A DNA stretch of 64,000 nt from Halobacteriales archaeon QH_7_66_36 (GCA_003021175.1 PXQV01000015.1:56168-120167); one strand, 5' to 3'. Positions 1 through 8,470 are shown, numbered from the stretch's first letter. Numbers and translations: made by a program. Notes: generated from the letters alone by a model not told the origin.

Positions 1-20
1 TTCAATTCCGCCCGGACCCA
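1..20 (+). tRNA. Probable 3' end of a tRNA cut by the window edge
   Basis: The first 20 bases read as a T-loop (TTCAATT), the 3' half of a T-stem (CCGCC), the 3' acceptor strand (CGGACCC) and discriminator A. No CCA is encoded, as is usual in haloarchaea. The rest of the tRNA would lie before position 1, so the amino acid cannot be assigned. The same 20 bases recur at 114-133, where the preceding bases do not complete a T-stem. The edge copy is therefore the better candidate for the real tRNA. Confidence 0.4.
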
Positions 21-166
21 TCGAGCACCGCGAGCGGAGCGAGCGTGTGCGAGACGGACGCGGACGTGAACCCTGTCGGTCGCGCGCAGCACCGCGAGCA
101 CGTCCGACTCCGGTTCAATTCCGCCCGGACCCATCAACCACCGTGAGCGAAGCGAGCGTGTACGAG
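1..166 (+). repeat. Two direct repeats of about 53 bp (1-53 and 114-166)
   Basis: Both copies begin with the same 22-base tRNA-like 3' end. They then diverge slightly over a further 30 bases containing the GCGAGCGNAGCGAGCG motif. The copies start 113 bp apart. A duplicated tRNA 3' end is the usual footprint of a tRNA-targeting integrase, so the second copy may be an old attachment-site scar. Tandem duplication of intergenic sequence is the alternative. No integrase gene is visible here. Confidence 0.6.
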
Positions 167-195
167 TGCAGATGGCCGTCACCTGCGCCGTCCGC

Positions 196-1185
196 TCACG
201 GGACGGGCGTCTCCGGTTCGAGGTCTTCGAAGAACTCCGCGGCGCGCTGTTCCCCGAGTTCGAACAGGTCGTCGATGAACGGCTTGCTCCGGTCGAACTT
301 CGTCGCGGCGTGGTAGGATTCGCCGAGCGGTATCTTCCGAATCTCCGTGTGCGTGAAGTTCTCCGTCGAGAGGTCGCCCCGCTCGATCCACTCGTTGACG
401 CGCTTGATGCTGCGGAGCTCCTGATTCAGCGAGATGTTGCCGAACAGTTCGTTGCGCCGGTCGAGAATGTCGTTGAGCGATGTCGGGTTGACGTCTCGCT
501 CCTGCGGGTTGATCTGGATCACCCACAGCTCCTCCGGCTTGCGGTCGACGCTGACGTTCATCAGCCCCTCGACGGGCGGGTTGTGCGAGAACACGCCGTC
601 CCAGTAGTTGTCGCCGTCGATTTCGACGGCCTCGAACATCTGTGGCAGGGCGGCGGACGCGAGGATCGCTTTTGCCGTCACGTCCTCGTTGGTGAACGTC
701 TCGAAGACGCCGGCGTTGAGATTCACCGTTCCGATGACGAGCTCCGGCGTGTCGTGACCGGACAGCTCCGGAATCTCGTCGAAGTCGACGTACCGTTCGA
801 GGACGCGCCGGATCCCTCGTTTTCCCAGTCCGGAGCTGGGATTCTGGTACGGGCTGAGCTGTGGCAGCGGAAAGACGCTGTTCTCCATCCACTTCAGCCC
901 GACCATCCAGCTGTTGGCGATCCAGTCGCCGAAGTCGTCCGCGGCGAGATCCGACCAGAGGGCGTCGAGCAGTTCGATGGCGTGCTCCTCGTCCTCGGAG
1001 ACGAGGCCGTACCACGCCATCAGCGCGCTGAACGCGCCGCCGGAGGTGCCGCTGATGCCGACCAGCTCGTACTCGTCGCGGTCCCACTCGCGGAACAGCC
1101 CCTTCAGCACGCCCGCGGTGAACGCCGTGTGACTGCCGCCGCCCTGACAGGCGATGGCGACCCGCGTCGGCTCGTCGTCGGTCAT
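196..1185 (-). CDS. Patatin-like phospholipase family protein, possible intracellular PHA depolymerase
   Basis: A 329-residue protein with the full patatin active-site layout: a glycine-rich oxyanion loop (GGGSHTAF near residues 15-22), the nucleophile elbow GTSGG with Ser48, and the catalytic Asp in YWDGVFSHN (Asp196). Patatins use this Ser-Asp dyad to hydrolyse acyl esters. There is no signal peptide, so it should be cytosolic. It lies 126 bp downstream of phaC in the same direction. In Haloferax mediterranei a patatin-like granule protein (PhaZh1) is a native-PHA depolymerase, so the same role here is a reasonable inference from family and position. A lipid-acting phospholipase is the alternative. 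The ATG at 1185 opens directly onto the conserved N-terminal strand. Confidence 0.85.
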   Translation of the reverse strand: MTDDEPTRVAIACQGGGSHTAFTAGVLKGLFREWDRDEYELVGISGTSGGAFSALMAWYGLVSEDEEHAIELLDALWSDLAADDFGDWIANSWMVGLKWMENSVFPLPQLSPYQNPSSGLGKRGIRRVLERYVDFDEIPELSGHDTPELVIGTVNLNAGVFETFTNEDVTAKAILASAALPQMFEAVEIDGDNYWDGVFSHNPPVEGLMNVSVDRKPEELWVIQINPQERDVNPTSLNDILDRRNELFGNISLNQELRSIKRVNEWIERGDLSTENFTHTEIRKIPLGESYHAATKFDRSKPFIDDLFELGEQRAAEFFEDLEPETPVP

Positions 1186-1311
1186 GGACGGCCCCTTCCG
1201 GTTCGGTCGCTCTGTCCGCTCCGGCCCGACCCGGCGAACGTCGCGCCATCTGTGTTCATGCTATCCTTCCTGAAGCCCGGACGTTGGTAAAATGTGCGGT
1301 GTGGCACCTCG

Positions 1312-2640
1312 TCACGAAGTCTCGTTTCGCGCCTGTGTGATCCACCCTTCGAGTCGGCTCACGGGCACGTCGGCCTCGTCGGCGAGCGACACCACGTCGC
1401 TCGCGGCGAGGTCGGCGACGGTCGCCACACCGGCGTCACGAAGTCGCTCCGCGTACGCCGGCCCCACGCCGTCAAGAGTCTCCAACTCGGCGCTCGTCGC
1501 GTCGTCGTCCGTCTCGTCTTCGATCTCGACGGTGGCGCTCTCGTCGTCGGCGTCGGTCTGTGAGCGCTCGGCGTACCAGTCACACACCTTGGGCCACAGT
1601 TCGGCGTGGGCCCGCGAGGAGACGGAGAGACCGATGTGGCCGGTATCCTCCCGAAAGACGGTCACGTCGTCGCTGGGCACGACCTCGTTGAACGCCGTCG
1701 AGGCCGCCGGCGGCACGATGTGGTCGTACGTGGCGACCACCTGCGCGATGGGCATCTCGAGGTTCTCCACGTCGGCGTGCTTCTCGCCGACGTACAGCTC
1801 GTTGTCGTACAGTTTGCCGTCGCGGTAGGCCGCGTCGATGAACTCGACGAGCATCTCGCCCGGGATGTCGATGCTCTCGTCGATCCACCGCTCCATGCGC
1901 GCGAAGTTGCGCACGAACTCCTCGTCCTCGATGTTCTCGAAGAAGCGGACGTACTTGCTGACGTAGTTCTCGATGGGTTCGCTCATCTCGAAGCCCAGAT
2001 CGAGCAGCTCGGCGGGGACGGTGCCGAAGGCGTCCGCCATCGCCTCGAAGTCGAGGTCGCCCTCCTCGATCCACTGGCCGAAGATGCCGCCCTCCTCGCG
2101 GAAACACAGCGCCGCGGCCATCAGCCCGAGATTCCGAACCTTCTCGGGATAGAGCGCGCCGTACGAGACGCTCATCGTCGCGCCCATACAGTAGCCGAAG
2201 AGGTTGATCGCGTCCCGTCCCGAGCGGTCTCGCACCACGTCGACGCAGTTGTCCATGTACCGGTCGACGTAGTCCCGGAAGTCAAGGGAGGCGTCCAGCG
2301 TCGACGGCTCGTTCCAGTCGACGAGATACACGTCGAACCCTTCTTCGAGGAACGTGCGGACGACGGACCGGTCCGGCTGTAGGTCGAGGATGTACGGCCG
2401 GTTGATGAGCGCGTACACCATCAGTATCGGCACGTCGTGCTGCTCGTCGGTCTGCGGCTCGTAGTGGAGCAGTTCGAGCTTGTTCTCCTCGTAGACGACC
2501 TCGCTGGGGGTCTGGCCCACCTCCACGTCGGCCATCGTCTCGTTGGCGTCCGGCACCGAACTCATCGCCTCGACGAGTTCGTTCGCCTGTTCCCACGTCT
2601 GTCCCTGCATCGCGAGTGTGTTCGGGTTAGGGTCGCTCAT
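1312..2640 (-). CDS. phaC: Poly(3-hydroxyalkanoate) synthase subunit PhaC (class III)
   Basis: A 442-residue alpha/beta-hydrolase that polymerises hydroxyacyl-CoA into PHA together with PhaE on the granule surface. The lipase-like box is GYCMG with nucleophile Cys151. Asp306 (TYDHIVPP) and His335 (DTGHIGL) complete the catalytic triad. After residue 385 the sequence adds a helix-hairpin-helix-like tail beginning LETLDGVGPAYAERL, joined by an acidic linker; bacterial class III PhaC lacks such a tail. The start overlaps the phaE stop as ATGA, so the two subunits should be translationally coupled. It is the last pha gene of the cluster, with the patatin-like gene downstream. Confidence 0.96.
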   Translation of the reverse strand: MSDPNPNTLAMQGQTWEQANELVEAMSSVPDANETMADVEVGQTPSEVVYEENKLELLHYEPQTDEQHDVPILMVYALINRPYILDLQPDRSVVRTFLEEGFDVYLVDWNEPSTLDASLDFRDYVDRYMDNCVDVVRDRSGRDAINLFGYCMGATMSVSYGALYPEKVRNLGLMAAALCFREEGGIFGQWIEEGDLDFEAMADAFGTVPAELLDLGFEMSEPIENYVSKYVRFFENIEDEEFVRNFARMERWIDESIDIPGEMLVEFIDAAYRDGKLYDNELYVGEKHADVENLEMPIAQVVATYDHIVPPAASTAFNEVVPSDDVTVFREDTGHIGLSVSSRAHAELWPKVCDWYAERSQTDADDESATVEIEDETDDDATSAELETLDGVGPAYAERLRDAGVATVADLAASDVVSLADEADVPVSRLEGWITQARNETS

Positions 2641-3179
2641 TTGCCTTCGAGATGATCGAGCACGCGGTCGAGTTTCCGCTCCACCTCGTGGTGGCGGCGT
2701 TCGAGTTCGACGAGCCGTTCGCCGACCTCGCGCACGTCACCCTCCGTCGCGAAGCCGAGTTCGTGGAGCGTTCCCTGTGCGATTTCGTCGGTCGCCTGCC
2801 GAAGCTCGACGGCATCCTCGATACGCTCGCCGGTCGCCGCCGCGAAGGCGTCCGTCGACATCACCTCCTTGAACGCCTCGTTGGCGGCACCGAGCCACAG
2901 GTCGCGAAACTCGTTCGGCGATAGGTCCTCGCCCTCCGTCGCGCCCGCCGCCTTCTGCATCGCCTCGTCGGCGGCCTCCATCCAGACGTCGTACGCGCCG
3001 GAGTACCCCTCCATGCCGTCTCCCATCTGCGCGCCGTCACCGACCGACCCGAGCGCGCCCGACCACGATTCGATGAGCGCGTTCTGCGCCTGCATGTTCG
3101 CCTCCATCGCCGAGGCCAACTGGTCGTTCATCCCCGACAGCAGTTCGGTCCACGGTTCCGCGTCCGATTGGTTTCCCAT
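2637..3179 (-). CDS. phaE: PHA synthase subunit PhaE
   Basis: A 180-residue acidic, mostly helical protein with no catalytic motif. This fits haloarchaeal PhaE, the short partner needed for PhaC activity. The C-terminal 40 residues (around GERLVELERRHHEVERKLDR) form a heptad-like helix suited to subunit contact. Identity rests mainly on length, composition and its position directly upstream of phaC, with which it shares an ATGA overlap. A gap of 107 bp separates it from phaP, so it could have its own promoter, although it is probably also read from the phaRP transcript. Confidence 0.92.
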   Translation of the reverse strand: MGNQSDAEPWTELLSGMNDQLASAMEANMQAQNALIESWSGALGSVGDGAQMGDGMEGYSGAYDVWMEAADEAMQKAAGATEGEDLSPNEFRDLWLGAANEAFKEVMSTDAFAAATGERIEDAVELRQATDEIAQGTLHELGFATEGDVREVGERLVELERRHHEVERKLDRVLDHLEGK

Positions 3180-3286
3180 GCGTGGCCTTATCTAACGCAC
3201 TCCCGTATGTTTATCGCCGTCGCTCGGCGGTCAGATTTCGAAGAAATCGTCGGTTCCGCCCTCGCCGAGCGGACGACTGCTGGTCG

Positions 3287-3742
3287 TTATCCGGCGAAAT
3301 CGACGGTTTCGGCGTCTTCGAGGTCGTCCGTGACAGTCTCGTGCGCGTCGAGGAAACTATCGAACGACGACTCCACGAGGTCACCGTACGTCTCGCCGTA
3401 CTCCTCGACGGAGTCTTGGCTGTCCTCCATGGCGTCGAGCAGTCCGTCCCACGTGTCGCCCTGTACGTCTTCGAGCTGGTCGAGATTCTCGTCGACCTGC
3501 TCGCGAACGACGGAGAAATCGGCGTCCGGTGCGACCTCTTCGAGAGCGTCGACGTAGGCGTGGACCGCGTCGCGGGTGAGTTCCACGTTCTGCTCTTGGG
3601 CCGAGCGGAAGCTCTCGAGGGCGTCGACGACTGCCTGCGACGCCGTCCGCTGTGCGTCGAAGAACTGGTCGACTGCCTGCTGGTTCTGCTGGACGATACC
3701 GCGCTGCATCTCGAACATGCTCGATATTTGGTCGTTGGTCAT
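3287..3742 (-). CDS. phaP: Phasin PhaP, PHA granule-associated protein
   Basis: A 151-residue, highly acidic protein predicted to be almost entirely helical, rich in Gln, Glu and Asp. It shows the amphipathic pattern of haloarchaeal phasins, which coat the PHA granule and limit its size. No enzyme motif is present. Its ATG overlaps the phaR stop (ATGA), so the regulator and the granule coat protein are cotranslated. That matches the phaRP unit known from Haloferax mediterranei. The assignment comes from composition and gene order together. Confidence 0.9.
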   Translation of the reverse strand: MTNDQISSMFEMQRGIVQQNQQAVDQFFDAQRTASQAVVDALESFRSAQEQNVELTRDAVHAYVDALEEVAPDADFSVVREQVDENLDQLEDVQGDTWDGLLDAMEDSQDSVEEYGETYGDLVESSFDSFLDAHETVTDDLEDAETVDFAG

Positions 3743-4065
3743 GATTGTGTCTCCTCGTCGCGGTTGCGGCTGACGGGAACCACGATGGTCTGCACGATAT
3801 CACCCTCCTCGATGTCGAGCGCCTCGCGCTCCGCATCGGGAATGGAGATTCGGCCGCCGCTCTGCACGCGGGTCTTGAACGCACCCGTGTCCGTGCGGAG
3901 CGCACCGAGTCCCGTGAGATCGTTACGGGTCGCGCCGGGATTGCCCATGGACAGCATCTGCTGGAGTAGCTCTCGCTGCCGGTCGACGGCCTCCTCGCTG
4001 GCCTCCGCAACCGACTCGGGGTCGAACAGGTCCGCCCACGGCATCCCGGGTTGATCCGCCGTCAT
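3739..4065 (-). CDS. phaR: AbrB-type regulator PhaR of PHA synthesis
   Basis: The C-terminal half holds an AbrB/SpoVT swapped-hairpin DNA-binding motif (RVQSGGRISIPDAERE, then ALDIEEGDIVQTIVV). The N-terminal half is helical and may contact granules. I chose the ATG at 4065 (108 residues) over the GTG at 4089 because a TATA-like box lies 29 nt upstream of it and would overlap the longer reading. Family knowledge: PhaR in Haloferax mediterranei represses its own phaRP promoter and binds PHA, so transcription is released as granules form. The gene heads the phaRPEC cluster. Confidence 0.9.
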   Translation of the reverse strand: MTADQPGMPWADLFDPESVAEASEEAVDRQRELLQQMLSMGNPGATRNDLTGLGALRTDTGAFKTRVQSGGRISIPDAEREALDIEEGDIVQTIVVPVSRNRDEETQS

Positions 4066-4089
4066 TACTACACCGTACGCTCTCCCCAC

Positions 4090-4098
4090 GTATAATAC
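4090..4098 (-). promoter_or_regulatory. TATA-like box of phaRP
   Basis: On the minus strand the bases read GTATTATAC, centred about 29 nt upstream of the phaR ATG at 4065. This is the spacing expected for a leaderless haloarchaeal transcript. It is the strongest AT-rich motif in the cluster and a likely target of PhaR autoregulation. Confidence 0.6.
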
Positions 4099-4179
4099 TT
4101 GGCTCTGAAAACCACTGAGTGTCTCTGAATGGTGAGCGGTGGATCGACTTTCTCGCCGACGCTCACCTCGCCGCTCGGC

Positions 4180-5124
4180 TCACCGCCGCTCGAAGATGCC
4201 GCCGTCCGCGCCGACGATGACGGTGTGCTCGCCGACGTAGACACCGAACAGCGGGAACTCGACCGGCAGCTCCACCCGCCGCCAGTCTTCGTGGAACTCG
4301 AACACCGTCCCTCCAAAGCCGGTGGTGACGCCGAACATGTCCGTCGTCCGGTAGTCGACGCCGAGCAGGTCCACGTCCCCGAGGACGTGCCAGTGGCGTT
4401 CCGTCTCGTCGCCGGAGATCAGGAGGCCGCTCTCGCCGACTATCGTGCCGTATTCGCGCTGGCCGGCGATGTCGAACATGTAGCGGTCCAATCCTTCGGT
4501 CTCGAACTGCTCCCACGTCGTCCCGTCGAGCGTCCGGAACACGCAGCCGTCGATGTCGAGGACGACCCCGCCGCGCTCGCCGAACCGGTCGAGCGCGACC
4601 GTCGGCGTCCCGTGGCCGAGGTCGTACTGCTCCCACGTGCCGCCGTAATCGAAGGTGTAGAACACGTTGCCGCGGCCGTCGATGATGTATACGGTTCCCT
4701 CGCCCGCGGGACCGGTGACGCCGATGTCGACGAGCGCCCGGTCGTCGATCCCGATGTCGTGCCGGCGTATCTCACCGGTCTCTACGTCGTACTCCGCGAC
4801 CGTGCATTCGTCGCCGACGATCCAGAGCCGTCGGCCGTCACCGGTGACGTCGAGGCCGTACAGATGGGTGTGTCCCTCGAACGGATACCCGTCCGAGACG
4901 AGCCGATACCGGTCCTTCCCGCGGCGGACGAGCGTCCCTTCGAGGCCGACGGCGAAGGGCCCCTCTCGGGTGCCCACAACGTCGAACAGTGTCGTGTGTG
5001 TATCGACCGGAATACGGCGGTACGTCCCGCCCGCGGTGGCCGTCTCTGTCGCCGCCGCGATCCCGCCGGGGCCGGCCGCAGCGGTTCCGACGCTCTGTAA
5101 CAGCGTCCGTCGTGTAAGCGACAT
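4180..5124 (-). CDS. Tat-exported propeller-like protein, paralogue of the gene at 31901
   Basis: About 314 residues from the ATG at 5124. The start MSLTRRTLLQSVGTAAAG has the twin arginines and short hydrophobic stretch of a haloarchaeal Tat signal, so the protein should be exported folded. The rest is a series of short beta repeats, each with a Gly-Asp or Gly-Gly turn (for example VGDECTVAEYDVETGE, VGADGGIFERR), as in BNR or photosystem-stability-factor-like propellers. It shares the pattern LWxVGxxxxxxEYDVETG and the closing GGxxFE/GGTIVE with the protein at 31901-32854. No catalytic residues are evident. An upstream in-frame ATG at 5181 would bury the Tat signal and is less likely. Confidence 0.8.
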   Translation of the reverse strand: MSLTRRTLLQSVGTAAAGPGGIAAATETATAGGTYRRIPVDTHTTLFDVVGTREGPFAVGLEGTLVRRGKDRYRLVSDGYPFEGHTHLYGLDVTGDGRRLWIVGDECTVAEYDVETGEIRRHDIGIDDRALVDIGVTGPAGEGTVYIIDGRGNVFYTFDYGGTWEQYDLGHGTPTVALDRFGERGGVVLDIDGCVFRTLDGTTWEQFETEGLDRYMFDIAGQREYGTIVGESGLLISGDETERHWHVLGDVDLLGVDYRTTDMFGVTTGFGGTVFEFHEDWRRVELPVEFPLFGVYVGEHTVIVGADGGIFERR

Positions 5125-5275
5125 GCGATATTGGATACGCGCCGGTCGACCAAGGTGCGCACGGCGAACCGATTCGGGCAAATTTCGGGGTGTGAGCCAC
5201 GCTTACCACGGTACTGTGACGCACAGTGACGGTCGCCTCGCAGAGCGATCTCGAAGCGTGCGCCGCCGCGATCCA

Positions 5276-5773
5276 TCAGTATTCGGCGACTGCGACGCCG
5301 ATCCCGAGCGTCTGTCCGAAGCCGGCGGCAGACAGTGCGACCACGGGCGGGCCGAGATTCGCCACCAAGAGGACGGTTCCGAGCCCCGAGAGCGCGGCAC
5401 CGGCGGTGTATGCACGGGCCTGCTCGTCGCGCGGCAGGGCGCTGCCGGTGTACGCGAGCGCCATCGCCGGCAGAAGCATCCAGCCGGCGACGGCGAACCG
5501 CGCCGCCTCTGTGTTTCCGGTCGCGACGCCGTACGCGCCGGCGAGCGTGACGAGGAAGCCGGCGACGATGACCGCCAGCCACGCCCGGAGGACGGGATGG
5601 GTGCGCATCTCGCGGGCCGACAGCACGGCGAAGACCGCCAACAGCGCGGCCATGACCAGATGGCCGATCAGCACGGCCCGGTCGGCCAGCACGCCGACGT
5701 GGGCGGCCGTCGCGAACGCCCACGCGAGCGGGACGAGACCGACCGGTCCCCGTTCGCGGACTCTGCGGAGCAT
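5276..5773 (-). CDS. Small multi-pass membrane protein of unknown function
   Basis: A 165-residue protein with about five hydrophobic segments (roughly residues 11-45, 60-82, 92-108, 122-140 and 142-160) separated by short charged loops. I do not recognise the family. It is transcribed away from the gene at 5852 and no soluble domain is visible. Codon use matches the neighbouring chromosomal genes, so it is probably native. Confidence 0.7.
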   Translation of the reverse strand: MLRRVRERGPVGLVPLAWAFATAAHVGVLADRAVLIGHLVMAALLAVFAVLSAREMRTHPVLRAWLAVIVAGFLVTLAGAYGVATGNTEAARFAVAGWMLLPAMALAYTGSALPRDEQARAYTAGAALSGLGTVLLVANLGPPVVALSAAGFGQTLGIGVAVAEY

Positions 5774-5851
5774 ACTCTTCCATCTGCGTCCCCCGACAAG
5801 CCCTTTCCGGCCGGCCAGAAACTACTCGTCGTGACGTTCCGAGGCCCGGGT

Positions 5852-6385
5852 GTGAACACGAAACTCCTCGGCGCGCTCGTCGTCCTCGTCGTCGGTGGGG
5901 CCGCCGTCGGCGCGGTCGTGACCGGTTTCGGTCCCGCTCCGGGCGGCGACAGCGGGACGCCTGCCCCGACACCTGAATCGACCGGAACAGTGTACGACGG
6001 GTCGGGCGGCGGCGACGGGAGCACCGCCACGGCCGACGCACCGCCGTTCTCCTTCCGCATCGACCGTGTCGAGAAGTGCGGCCAGACCTGTCGCGACGTG
6101 ACGGCCACGCTGTACAACGATCAAGAGACAGCCGCGTCGAACGCGACGGTGTACACGCAGATGTACGCGGGCAACAGCACCTCGTCGGACGACCGCGTCT
6201 GGAGCGGCACCGAACAGGTCGGCTCGATGGCGGCCGGCGGCGAACACACCTCGACGAACCGGGTCGAACTCACCCTCGGCGAGGCGAGTCAGGTCCAGAA
6301 CGAAGACGGCTGGATCACGGTCGTGACGACGGTCGAAACCGCTGAGACGACGATCACGTTCAAGAATCGCCGACAGGTGGCCTGA
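5852..6385 (+). CDS. Membrane-anchored extracytoplasmic protein, conserved haloarchaeal type
   Basis: About 177 residues. It starts at a GTG with NTKLLGALVVLVV, a signal anchor, followed by a low-complexity Gly/Thr/Ser linker and a compact beta-rich domain. That domain begins FRIDRVEKCGQTCRDVTATL, with a CxxxC pair that could form a disulphide outside the cell. A second GTG at 5831 would add seven residues. The long open frame upstream to 4667 is only the antisense shadow of the gene at 4180-5124. The domain resembles the small Ig-like folds of haloarchaeal surface proteins, but no function can be named. Confidence 0.75.
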   Translation: MNTKLLGALVVLVVGGAAVGAVVTGFGPAPGGDSGTPAPTPESTGTVYDGSGGGDGSTATADAPPFSFRIDRVEKCGQTCRDVTATLYNDQETAASNATVYTQMYAGNSTSSDDRVWSGTEQVGSMAAGGEHTSTNRVELTLGEASQVQNEDGWITVVTTVETAETTITFKNRRQVA

Positions 6386-6421
6386 GAACGCACTACAGCT
6401 ACTCTCTGCGCGCCGACCACG

Positions 6422-7156
6422 TCACGCGAGCGGCTCCTCGCTCCGGTAGAACAGGCGCATCGGGAGCCCCGTCGAGTCCGTCGTCGCCTCCGCTTCCGCC
6501 GGGAGCGTCCGCAGTTCCCCCGGCCCGGGGCGAGCGGTGTACGCTAACAGCGCGGCGTCGAGCACGTCCTCGATTCGCACGTCCGTCCCGGCCACGTCCT
6601 CCGCCGCCGACTGGAGCGTCGGCGGGGCGTCGGCGTCGAACTCTGCGAGGGCGCGCATCCGCTCGGCGTAGCCGCCGGCGGTCGCCCGCGGGTGCTCGGG
6701 CGACGCACCGGCGAACGCGTGGAAACACAGCGCCGGCCGCGCCTCGCCGACGGCGTCGCGCGCCTCTGGCACCTCGCTCAGCAACTCGTCGACGGCGGCG
6801 ATGGCGTCGCTCGCCGCGAAGGCGGCCTCCGAGAGGTCGGCGTCGGCCTTCCGGCGCATGACGCGCTGTGCGGCCGGATAGCGGCGTTTCCGCGTCGCCT
6901 CCCGGACCGGCGGCGTGGTGACGTTGCCGGCGTCGCCGAGTATCTCGCGGGCCAGCCGGTCCGGTGGCCGCTCGGGGTCGCCCTCCTCGACGAGGCCGAC
7001 CGGCACGTCCACGAGCAGGCGCTCGACGCGGTCCTCGACGCTGGCCCACAGCCGTCCGATTTCCTCGTGGACGGTCGCAGTCACGCTGTCGCCGAACGCG
7101 ACCGCCACCCATCCCGCCGAACTCCAGTGGGCGCCGACGAACACCGAGTCGTCCAT
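6422..7156 (-). CDS. DUF429 domain-containing protein
   Basis: About 244 residues from the ATG at 7156 (MDDSVFVGAHW). It has the DUF429 signatures: an early VDVPVGL element and the central pattern in which RKRRYPAAQ is followed by ADxxLSEAAFA. DUF429 proteins have an RNase H-like fold and are considered predicted nucleases or nucleotide-binding proteins of unknown substrate. The ATG at 7180 adds eight residues with no conserved sequence. The gene runs tail-to-tail with the one at 5852 and stands alone otherwise. Confidence 0.8.
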   Translation of the reverse strand: MDDSVFVGAHWSSAGWVAVAFGDSVTATVHEEIGRLWASVEDRVERLLVDVPVGLVEEGDPERPPDRLAREILGDAGNVTTPPVREATRKRRYPAAQRVMRRKADADLSEAAFAASDAIAAVDELLSEVPEARDAVGEARPALCFHAFAGASPEHPRATAGGYAERMRALAEFDADAPPTLQSAAEDVAGTDVRIEDVLDAALLAYTARPGPGELRTLPAEAEATTDSTGLPMRLFYRSEEPLA

Positions 7157-7238
7157 GGCGACTCTCCGAGCCGACTTCATAAAAATCCGGGTCGGACGTG
7201 CGTCCGACGCGGCGGGCCGTGGTCGGTGACCCGACGAC

Positions 7239-8072
7239 TCAGGCGGCGTCGAGCCGCGCCATCTCCTCGTCGCCGAGTTCGATGTCGCCCGCCGCGACGT
7301 TGGCCTCCAGATGCTCGACGCTCGACGTGCCCGGAATCGGGAGCATCACGTCGGAGCGGTGAAGCGTCCACGCGAGCGCGATCTGGTGCGGCGTGGCGTC
7401 GTGCCGCTCGGCAATCGCGTCGATGCCCTCCACGCTGTCGAGGTCGCCGGCGGCCAGCGGATACCACGGGATGAAGCCGATGTCGTACTCCTCACAGGCG
7501 TCGAGGACGCGCTCGTCCGCCTCGGGGCGGTGGGCGACGTTGTACTGGTTCTGGACGGTCGCGACCTCGACGACATCGCGCGCCTGCTCCAGTTGGTCGA
7601 CGGTGACGTTCGACAGCCCGACGTGGCGGACGAACCCCTCGTCTTTCAGCTCCGCGAACGCCTGCACGCTCTCCGCGAAGTCGGCGTCCGGGTCGGGCCG
7701 GTGGAACTGATAGAGGTCGATGGTGTCGACGCCGAGCCGGTCCCGCGAGACGAGCGCCTGATTCCGGACGTAGTCGGGGTCGCCGTGCGGGAGCCAGTCG
7801 CCGCCCGCCTCCCGAAGTAAGCCGGCCTTCGTCGCCACGACGGCCTCCGCGGGCGCGCCGGCCTCGCGGAGCAGTCGCTCGCTCGTGCCGGGACCGTACG
7901 AGTCGGCGGTGTCGATGAAGTCCACGCCGAGTTCGAGCGCGCGCTCGACGACGGCACGGGCGTTCGCCTCGTCGTCGGGCGCGCCGATGATCCCGTCCGC
8001 GCAGAGCCGCATCGCGCCGAAGCCGAGCCGGTTCACGGTCAGGTCGCCGCCGATGTCGAACGTCTCCTGCAT
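7239..8072 (-). CDS. Aldo/keto reductase
   Basis: A 277-residue NADPH-dependent oxidoreductase with a TIM-barrel fold. The catalytic tetrad is visible: Asp54 and Tyr59 in DFIDTADSYGPG, Lys82 in ATKAG and His124 in YQFHRP. The C-terminal IPGTSSVEHLEAN forms the cofactor-phosphate loop typical of the family. The physiological substrate is unknown. An AT-richer motif about 27 nt upstream of the ATG suggests a leaderless transcript. The protein is shorter than the second aldo/keto reductase at 41963 and belongs to a different subgroup. Confidence 0.92.
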   Translation of the reverse strand: MQETFDIGGDLTVNRLGFGAMRLCADGIIGAPDDEANARAVVERALELGVDFIDTADSYGPGTSERLLREAGAPAEAVVATKAGLLREAGGDWLPHGDPDYVRNQALVSRDRLGVDTIDLYQFHRPDPDADFAESVQAFAELKDEGFVRHVGLSNVTVDQLEQARDVVEVATVQNQYNVAHRPEADERVLDACEEYDIGFIPWYPLAAGDLDSVEGIDAIAERHDATPHQIALAWTLHRSDVMLPIPGTSSVEHLEANVAAGDIELGDEEMARLDAA

Positions 8073-8169
8073 ACTCGTCGCTCGCCCGGCACGGTGTTAG
8101 CTTTCGGGTTCCCGATGCAGAACGCGCGAAGCCGACGCGGCTTTCACCGTGGCCGCTCTCTGTCGGCTC

Positions 8170-8458
8170 GTGAGCGACGACCGCGACCCCGAGGCGACGC
8201 TCAGGGAGTGGAAGGAGTCGATGCAGGCCGAACTACGCCGACGCCATCGCCAACCCGGACCCGGACGCCGACCACGCCGTCGAGGCGGTCGTCCAGCCGA
8301 GCGAGCGCATCCGGTTCGCGTGCGAGGACGGCGAACTCGTCGAGCAGGACCGCGAGCGAATCGAGGCCGACGAGCCGGCGCTGTTCGCCTGCGCGTGTGG
8401 CGTTCGCGGGATGACCCGCGAGGAGGCACGCGAGCATCTGGCCGCGGTGCGGGATTGA
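8170..8458 (+). pseudogene. Frameshifted small conserved protein (about 96 aa when repaired)
   Basis: The GTG at 8170 opens a frame reading SDDRDPEATLREWKESMQAE that then loses coding character near 8231. From there a different frame reads YADAIANPDPDADHAVEAVV through FACACGVRGMTREEA to a stop at 8456-8458. Restoring two bases (GAGAAC instead of GAAC) joins both halves into one acidic 96-residue protein ending in a CxC-containing segment. A two-base deletion, or a read error, therefore breaks it. The function is unknown. Confidence 0.7.
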
Positions 8459-8470
8459 TTCTACAGAAGG

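Noticed and set aside
114..133. A second complete tRNA ending at 133
   Set aside because: The bases before it cannot form the T-stem or the matching 5' acceptor GGGTCCG, so it is only a 3'-end copy.
4667..5851. N-terminal extension of the gene at 5852
   Set aside because: The extension lies antisense to the propeller and membrane-protein genes and has no protein character. The signal anchor begins at the GTG at 5852.
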